Shown here: positions 6,822 to 10,349 of the stretch, one piece after another
Position numbering within the stretch: the first letter of the stretch is position 1
Layout of the letters: every line of letters starts with the position of its first letter
From: Prolixibacteraceae bacterium
GTDB taxonomy: Bacteria > Bacteroidota > Bacteroidia > Bacteroidales > Prolixibacteraceae
Assembly (NCBI GenBank): GCA_003537645.1
Contig: DPRM01000126.1
Location: forward strand, 74,246-84,594
Length of the DNA: 10,349 bases
Direction of reading: 5' to 3'
The notes under the pieces: model-generated
What the model saw: only the letters and a program-made list of their open reading frames with translations
Told to the model about the DNA's origin: nothing
The model's database searches: none
Translations under genes and position numbers: made by a program

Positions 6822-6841
6822 ACCCACCAGTACCCACCAGT
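6822..6841. promoter_or_regulatory. Putative galT operator: perfect tandem ACCCACCAGT x2
   Basis: Two identical 10-bp units end 16 bp before the galT ATG. The complement reads ACTGGTGGGT twice, matching the ACTGGT pair and 10-bp period at 4353-4372. TACTTTTA at 6815-6822, one base off TAnnTTTG, overlaps the left edge of the repeat and could be the -7 of a galT promoter, although no good -33 is visible. A protein bound here would sit on the start of transcription. No hairpin terminator is seen in the 61-bp gap, so read-through from the upstream gene is also possible. Confidence 0.6.
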
Positions 6842-6857
6842 TAGAAAAATGAAGTAA

Positions 6858-7913
6858 ATGAACAATTTTAATATCGAAGATCATCCGCACAAGCGGTTAA
6901 ACCCGTTAACAGGCGACTGGATTTTAGTATCGCCACACCGGGCAAAAAGGCCCTGGCAAGGACAAGTGGAAAAGGCTGTTTCTGATGAACGTCCGGCCTA
7001 CGATCCAACGTGCTATTTATGCGCTGGAAACGAAAGGGCAGGAGGGAAGTACAATCCGCAGTACAAAGGTACTTTCGTATTTACCAACGATTTTAGCGCA
7101 TTGCTGACCGACTCCCCATTCGGAATTGTTGACGAAGGCAATCTTTTTCAGGCCAAAAGCGAAACCGGCATTTGCAAAGTAATTTGCTTCAGCGAAAATC
7201 ATAGTCTCACTATTCCTGAAATGGAAGTGGAAGATATTCGGAAAGTGGTTGACGTTTGGTGCGATGAATTTACTGAACTGGCCAGCAACCCGATGATTAA
7301 CTATGTCCAGATCTTTGAGAATAAAGGCGCAATTATGGGTTGTTCCAACCCGCACCCGCACGGGCAGATCTGGTCATCGTCATCGGTTCCCACCGAACCC
7401 GAAAAGGAATCGAAAACTCAAAAGGAGTATTTCGAAAAACATGGAACTACGCTGCTGGGCGATTACCTGAAAGCTGAATTGGCGAAAAAAGATCGTATCC
7501 TGGTTGAAAACGAGCATTTTGTTGCTCTTGTTCCGTATTGGGCGGTCTGGCCGTTTGAAACCATGATCATCAGCAAGCGTGCGGTTCAGAATATTACCTT
7601 GTTAACAGATGACGAAAGAACCGCTTTGGCTGATATTTACAGGAAGCTTACCGTAAAATACGACAACCTTTTTGAGGTTTCCTTTGCCTATTCGGCCGGT
7701 CTTCACCAGGCACCAACTGATGGAAAAGATTATCCGGAGTGGCATTTGCACATGCACTTTTATCCGCCACTGCTTCGTTCCGCTTCAGTAAAGAAATTTA
7801 TGGTAGGATACGAAATGCTGGCAACACCTCAGCGCGACATTACTGCCGAGCAGGCAGCACAACGGTTGCGCGACCTTTCAGATGTACATTATAAGAAACA
7901 GACCAATAAATAA
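6858..7913 (+). CDS. galT: Galactose-1-phosphate uridylyltransferase (UDP-glucose--hexose-1-phosphate uridylyltransferase)
   Basis: GalT exchanges galactose-1-phosphate with UDP-glucose, giving UDP-galactose and glucose-1-phosphate, the second Leloir step in the cytoplasm. The 351 residues form a complete class I (HIT superfamily) enzyme. GCSNPHPHGQIW (161-172) holds the HPH triad; His168 is the expected nucleophile that becomes uridylylated. The structural zinc ligands are conserved: Cys52, Cys55, His115 and His166. The second metal site is represented by GLHQAP (His283) and HLHMHFYPP (His298, His300). The start is the ATG at 6858; an ATG-AAG-TAA mini-frame lies directly upstream in the same phase. 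galK follows after 19 bp, so the two are surely co-transcribed. The direct repeat at 6822-6841 suggests local control by the GntR-type regulator. Hand-counted GC for 7321-7620 is about 47%, higher than in the two genes before it. Confidence 0.97.
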   Translation: MNNFNIEDHPHKRLNPLTGDWILVSPHRAKRPWQGQVEKAVSDERPAYDPTCYLCAGNERAGGKYNPQYKGTFVFTNDFSALLTDSPFGIVDEGNLFQAKSETGICKVICFSENHSLTIPEMEVEDIRKVVDVWCDEFTELASNPMINYVQIFENKGAIMGCSNPHPHGQIWSSSSVPTEPEKESKTQKEYFEKHGTTLLGDYLKAELAKKDRILVENEHFVALVPYWAVWPFETMIISKRAVQNITLLTDDERTALADIYRKLTVKYDNLFEVSFAYSAGLHQAPTDGKDYPEWHLHMHFYPPLLRSASVKKFMVGYEMLATPQRDITAEQAAQRLRDLSDVHYKKQTNK

Positions 7914-7932
7914 TTAAACTCAACGAAAAACT

Positions 7933-9222
7933 ATGGCAAAAATTACTGCTTTAATTGAAAAGATTGCCAATGGAAAAAATCCATTGTTTCAGGAATTATA
8001 TGGTGTAAACGAAGTGGTGCTGAAAGAACAGGCCGATCGTTATGCCGCTTTGATGAGCGAATTTCAGCAGGTTTACGGAACCGATGACGTTTCCTTATTC
8101 AGTTCTCCGGGACGTACCGAAATTGGCGGTAACCATACCGACCACAACTACGGACGTGTTTTGGCAGGTGCTGTAAACCTTGACAATATTGCTGTTGCAG
8201 CTCAAAATGGTACCAATGTTATCCGTATTAAATCTGTCGGTTATCCTGAATTTCAGGTTGATTTAAGCTCTTTGGAAATTGATCCGGCACAATTTTACAC
8301 TTCTTCATCGCTGGTAAAAGGGATCTGTGTCCGCATGAAAGAAAAGGGCTATGCCATTGGTGGTTTTGATACCTGTATCGAAGGCCGTGTACCAAAGGGT
8401 TCAGGCTTGAGTTCTTCCGCATCATTCGAAGTGTTGATTGGCGCTATCATCAATCACCTGTTTAACGATGGCAAAATGAGTGCTGTGGAAAATGGAATCA
8501 TTGGTCAGTGGTCAGAAAATAATTTCTTCGGAAAACCTTGTGGTTTAATGGATCAAACAGCTTGTTCTGTTGGTGGATTAATTACAATCGATTTTGAAGA
8601 TCCTTCGAAACCCATTGTGAAAGAAGTTGATTTTGATTTTGTTAAAACCGGTTTCGCTTTGGTAATTACCGATGTGGGTGGCGGACACGACGATGCTGCA
8701 TCGCAGGCAGAATATGCTTCACTTCCAACTGAAATGAAAGCTGTTGCTGCAGAACTGGGCGCTAAAGTTTTGAGAGAAGTAACTCTGGAGCAGATTGTTG
8801 ATAAAATTCCTGAAATCCGTAAAGTAACCGGCGATCGTGCCATTCTTCGAGCCTACCATTTTCAGGGCGATAATCAACGTGTGGTTGAGCAGGTCGCTGC
8901 CCTCGAAAATAACGATTTTCAATCTTTCCTGAAAATGGTGGTTGAGTCGGGATACAGCTCGTACATGTACAATCAGAATATTTTTGATGTGGTACATAAA
9001 GACGAGCAGGTGGTTTCGCTGGCATTAGCTTTAAGCGAAATGATTTTGAAAGGAAAAGGTGCATGGCGCGTTCATGGCGGCGGTTTTGGCGGAACCATCC
9101 AGGCTTTTGTGCCAAAGGATTTACTGGATAAATATGTTGAAACACTCGAACATGTTTATGGCGGAGGAAGTTGCCACAAGTTGTTTATTCGTGCCAAAGG
9201 AGCGATAAAACTTGATTTGTAA
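7933..9222 (+). CDS. galK: Galactokinase, long GHMP-family form
   Basis: GalK phosphorylates alpha-D-galactose with ATP to galactose-1-phosphate, the substrate for GalT encoded 19 bp upstream. All three GHMP landmarks are visible: SSPGRTEIGGNHTDHN (57-72), the ATP-binding loop KGSGLSSSASFE (155-166) and RVHGGGFGGTIQAF (379-392). The catalytic base is probably Asp207 in CGLMDQTA, paired with Arg61. At 429 residues it is about 40 longer than E. coli GalK (roughly 380), mostly through an N-terminal extension of about 25 residues. The usual GEHTDY sugar-binding motif reads GNHTDH, so the Glu that contacts the galactose C6 hydroxyl is Asn; similar sequences occur in long galactokinases of Firmicutes (recalled, not checked). 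The first Met (7933) is used because an in-frame alternative at residue 41 would cut into the fold. It is cytoplasmic. Confidence 0.96.
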   Translation: MAKITALIEKIANGKNPLFQELYGVNEVVLKEQADRYAALMSEFQQVYGTDDVSLFSSPGRTEIGGNHTDHNYGRVLAGAVNLDNIAVAAQNGTNVIRIKSVGYPEFQVDLSSLEIDPAQFYTSSSLVKGICVRMKEKGYAIGGFDTCIEGRVPKGSGLSSSASFEVLIGAIINHLFNDGKMSAVENGIIGQWSENNFFGKPCGLMDQTACSVGGLITIDFEDPSKPIVKEVDFDFVKTGFALVITDVGGGHDDAASQAEYASLPTEMKAVAAELGAKVLREVTLEQIVDKIPEIRKVTGDRAILRAYHFQGDNQRVVEQVAALENNDFQSFLKMVVESGYSSYMYNQNIFDVVHKDEQVVSLALALSEMILKGKGAWRVHGGGFGGTIQAFVPKDLLDKYVETLEHVYGGGSCHKLFIRAKGAIKLDL

Positions 9223-9315
9223 ATACATTTTATTTTTCGCACTTTCGGGAGCTCAAACCAAAATGGACAACACACACATTAACTAAATAAATTAACAATC
9301 TAATTAACTCAAATT
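9223..9315. other. Spacer between galK and the transporter gene
   Basis: This is a 93-bp AT-rich spacer whose last 50 bp are almost only A, T and C, as is common before Bacteroidota start codons. I see no convincing TAnnTTTG promoter, no terminator hairpin and no ACTGGT pair. The transporter is therefore probably on the galT-galK transcript. Confidence 0.5.
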
Positions 9316-10349
9316 ATGACACAAGACAAAAAAAGTTATGCGTTACCAATCTTTATGATGATCTTACTTTTTGGTATGATCTCATTTGTAACAAATCTGG
9401 CAGCGCCGATGGGAGTTGTTTTAAAGAACCAGTTTTCGGTTTCCAACTCGTTAGGTATGCTGGGTAACTTTGCAAATTTCCTCGCTTATGCAGTTATGGG
9501 TATTCCTGCCGGTAAGTTGCTCGAAAAAATTGGTTATAAAAAGACAGCTCTGATAGCCATTCTGGTTGGATTTGTGGGCGTTTTAATTCAATTCTTTTCT
9601 GGTGTTGCAGCCAGTTTTGCTGTATATCTTTTAGGCGCTTTCGTTGCAGGTTTCTCAATGTGTATGCTTAATACAGTTGTTAATCCAATGTTGAACACGC
9701 TTGGTGGTGCCGGTAAAAAAGGCAATCAATTAATTCAGGTTGGAGGATCATTCAACTCATTGATGGGAACATTGGTGCCAATTTTGGTTGGTATGTTGGT
9801 TGGTGAGGTAACAAAAGCTTCAATTCCTGATGTTAATCCTGTATTGTTTATTGCTTTAGGAATTTTCGCCATGGTTGGTATCGTATTGTATTTTGTTGAT
9901 ATTCCTGAACCTCATATTACAGCCAAAGCTGCAGTTGAAAAACTGGCTCACAGTGCATGGTCATTCCGCCATTTTATTTTGGGTGCTGTTGGTATTTTTG
10001 TTTATGTGGGAGTAGAAATTGGTATTCCCGGAACCTTGAATTTGTTCCTTGCCGACCCTAATGCCGGAGGTTTGGATGCAACAACTGCTGGTTTTGTAGC
10101 TGGAACTTACTGGTTCCTGATGCTTATCGGACGTTTCTTTGGAGCTTCAATCGGAGGCAAAGTTTCGAGTAAGACGATGTTGATTGTTGCATCGTTTGTT
10201 GGAATGGTGTTCGTCCTTTTGGCAATGTTCCTGCCGACTAGCATAACTATTTCAATGCCGCTTGTACAGGCAAAAACAGCCGGTCTTGCTTTTGGTACTG
10301 CAAATGTGCCAATCAGTGCCATGTTCCTGGTTTTGTGCGGATTGTGTAC
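9316..10349 (+). CDS. FucP/GluP-type MFS sugar:H+ symporter, probable galactose/glucose importer (3' truncated by window)
   Basis: The frame opens with an ATG at 9316 (MTQDKKSYALPIFMMILL) and stays open for 344 codons to the window edge. The product is very hydrophobic with repeated membrane helices, about nine or ten in the part seen. After a short cytoplasmic N-terminus, helix 1 contains FGMISFVTNLAAPMGVVLKN, and a typical loop between helices 2 and 3 reads GIPAGKLLEKIGYKKT, the MFS signature. NTVVNPMLNTLGG, NQLIQVGGSFNSLMGT and YVGVEIGIPGTLN resemble the fucose/glucose/galactose permease subgroup, in which Asn and Glu residues of such segments take part in sugar and proton binding. It acts in the inner membrane. 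Location after galK mirrors Bacteroides loci where galactokinase, such a permease and an epimerase are neighbours. Galactose as substrate is inferred from context. The last two or three helices lie beyond the edge. Confidence 0.9.
   Translation, partial: MTQDKKSYALPIFMMILLFGMISFVTNLAAPMGVVLKNQFSVSNSLGMLGNFANFLAYAVMGIPAGKLLEKIGYKKTALIAILVGFVGVLIQFFSGVAASFAVYLLGAFVAGFSMCMLNTVVNPMLNTLGGAGKKGNQLIQVGGSFNSLMGTLVPILVGMLVGEVTKASIPDVNPVLFIALGIFAMVGIVLYFVDIPEPHITAKAAVEKLAHSAWSFRHFILGAVGIFVYVGVEIGIPGTLNLFLADPNAGGLDATTAGFVAGTYWFLMLIGRFFGASIGGKVSSKTMLIVASFVGMVFVLLAMFLPTSITISMPLVQAKTAGLAFGTANVPISAMFLVLCGLC

Noticed and set aside
5432..6857. AlbA_2 gene considered as a mobile element insertion with ends
   Set aside because: No terminal inverted repeats, target duplication or transposase/integrase were found. 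The 10-bp repeat after it matches the operator before the regulator, so it is better read as regulatory.
8719..9145. Two overlapping minus-strand open frames inside galK
   Set aside because: They are antisense to conserved galactokinase sequence including motif 3, with no family resemblance.
9223..9315. Separate promoter for the transporter
   Set aside because: No TAnnTTTG match with a suitable TTG, and no terminator after galK, was visible.

Overview
The window looks like a Bacteroidota chromosome, probably an anaerobic or marine Bacteroidales/Marinilabiliales-type polysaccharide degrader (the lineage is inference). The reasons are a GH95 glycosidase tail, A-rich start regions without Shine-Dalgarno sequences, promoter candidates of the Bacteroidota form (TTG, about 18-21 bp, then TAnnTTTG), and a galactokinase plus FucP-type transporter pair like the galactose loci of Bacteroides.

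Left part (1-3080). The window opens inside a GH95 alpha-L-fucosidase/galactosidase gene, of which only the last 141 codons are present. It faces a minus-strand pair: a long-chain acyl-CoA ligase followed 27 bp later by a small secreted beta-barrel-like protein. A 17-bp stem separates the convergent GH95 and beta-barrel genes. A UUCG-capped intrinsic terminator with a T-run ends the galM transcript just upstream of the ligase promoter.

Right part (3081-10349). This is a Leloir galactose locus. Aldose 1-epimerase (galM) is on the minus strand, divergent from a plus-strand series: a GntR-type regulator with a LacI-like sensor domain, an AlbA_2/Schlafen-type ATPase-fold protein with a C-terminal winged helix, galT, galK and a FucP/GluP-family sugar:H+ symporter that runs off the right edge. 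The transporter would import galactose, GalM convert beta- to alpha-galactose, GalK phosphorylate it, and GalT exchange it with UDP-glucose. No galE lies in the window.

The most informative non-coding signal is a 10-bp direct repeat with core ACTGGT-4 bp-ACTGGT. It occurs twice: between galM and the regulator gene, over the likely -33 regions, and, on the opposite strand, immediately before galT. This looks like the regulator's own operator. It suggests that galT-galK-transporter has a private regulated promoter even though the AlbA_2 gene sits between the regulator and galT. The AlbA_2 gene is the least expected member of the locus and carries four perfect 12-bp tandem repeats encoding (GGQV)4.
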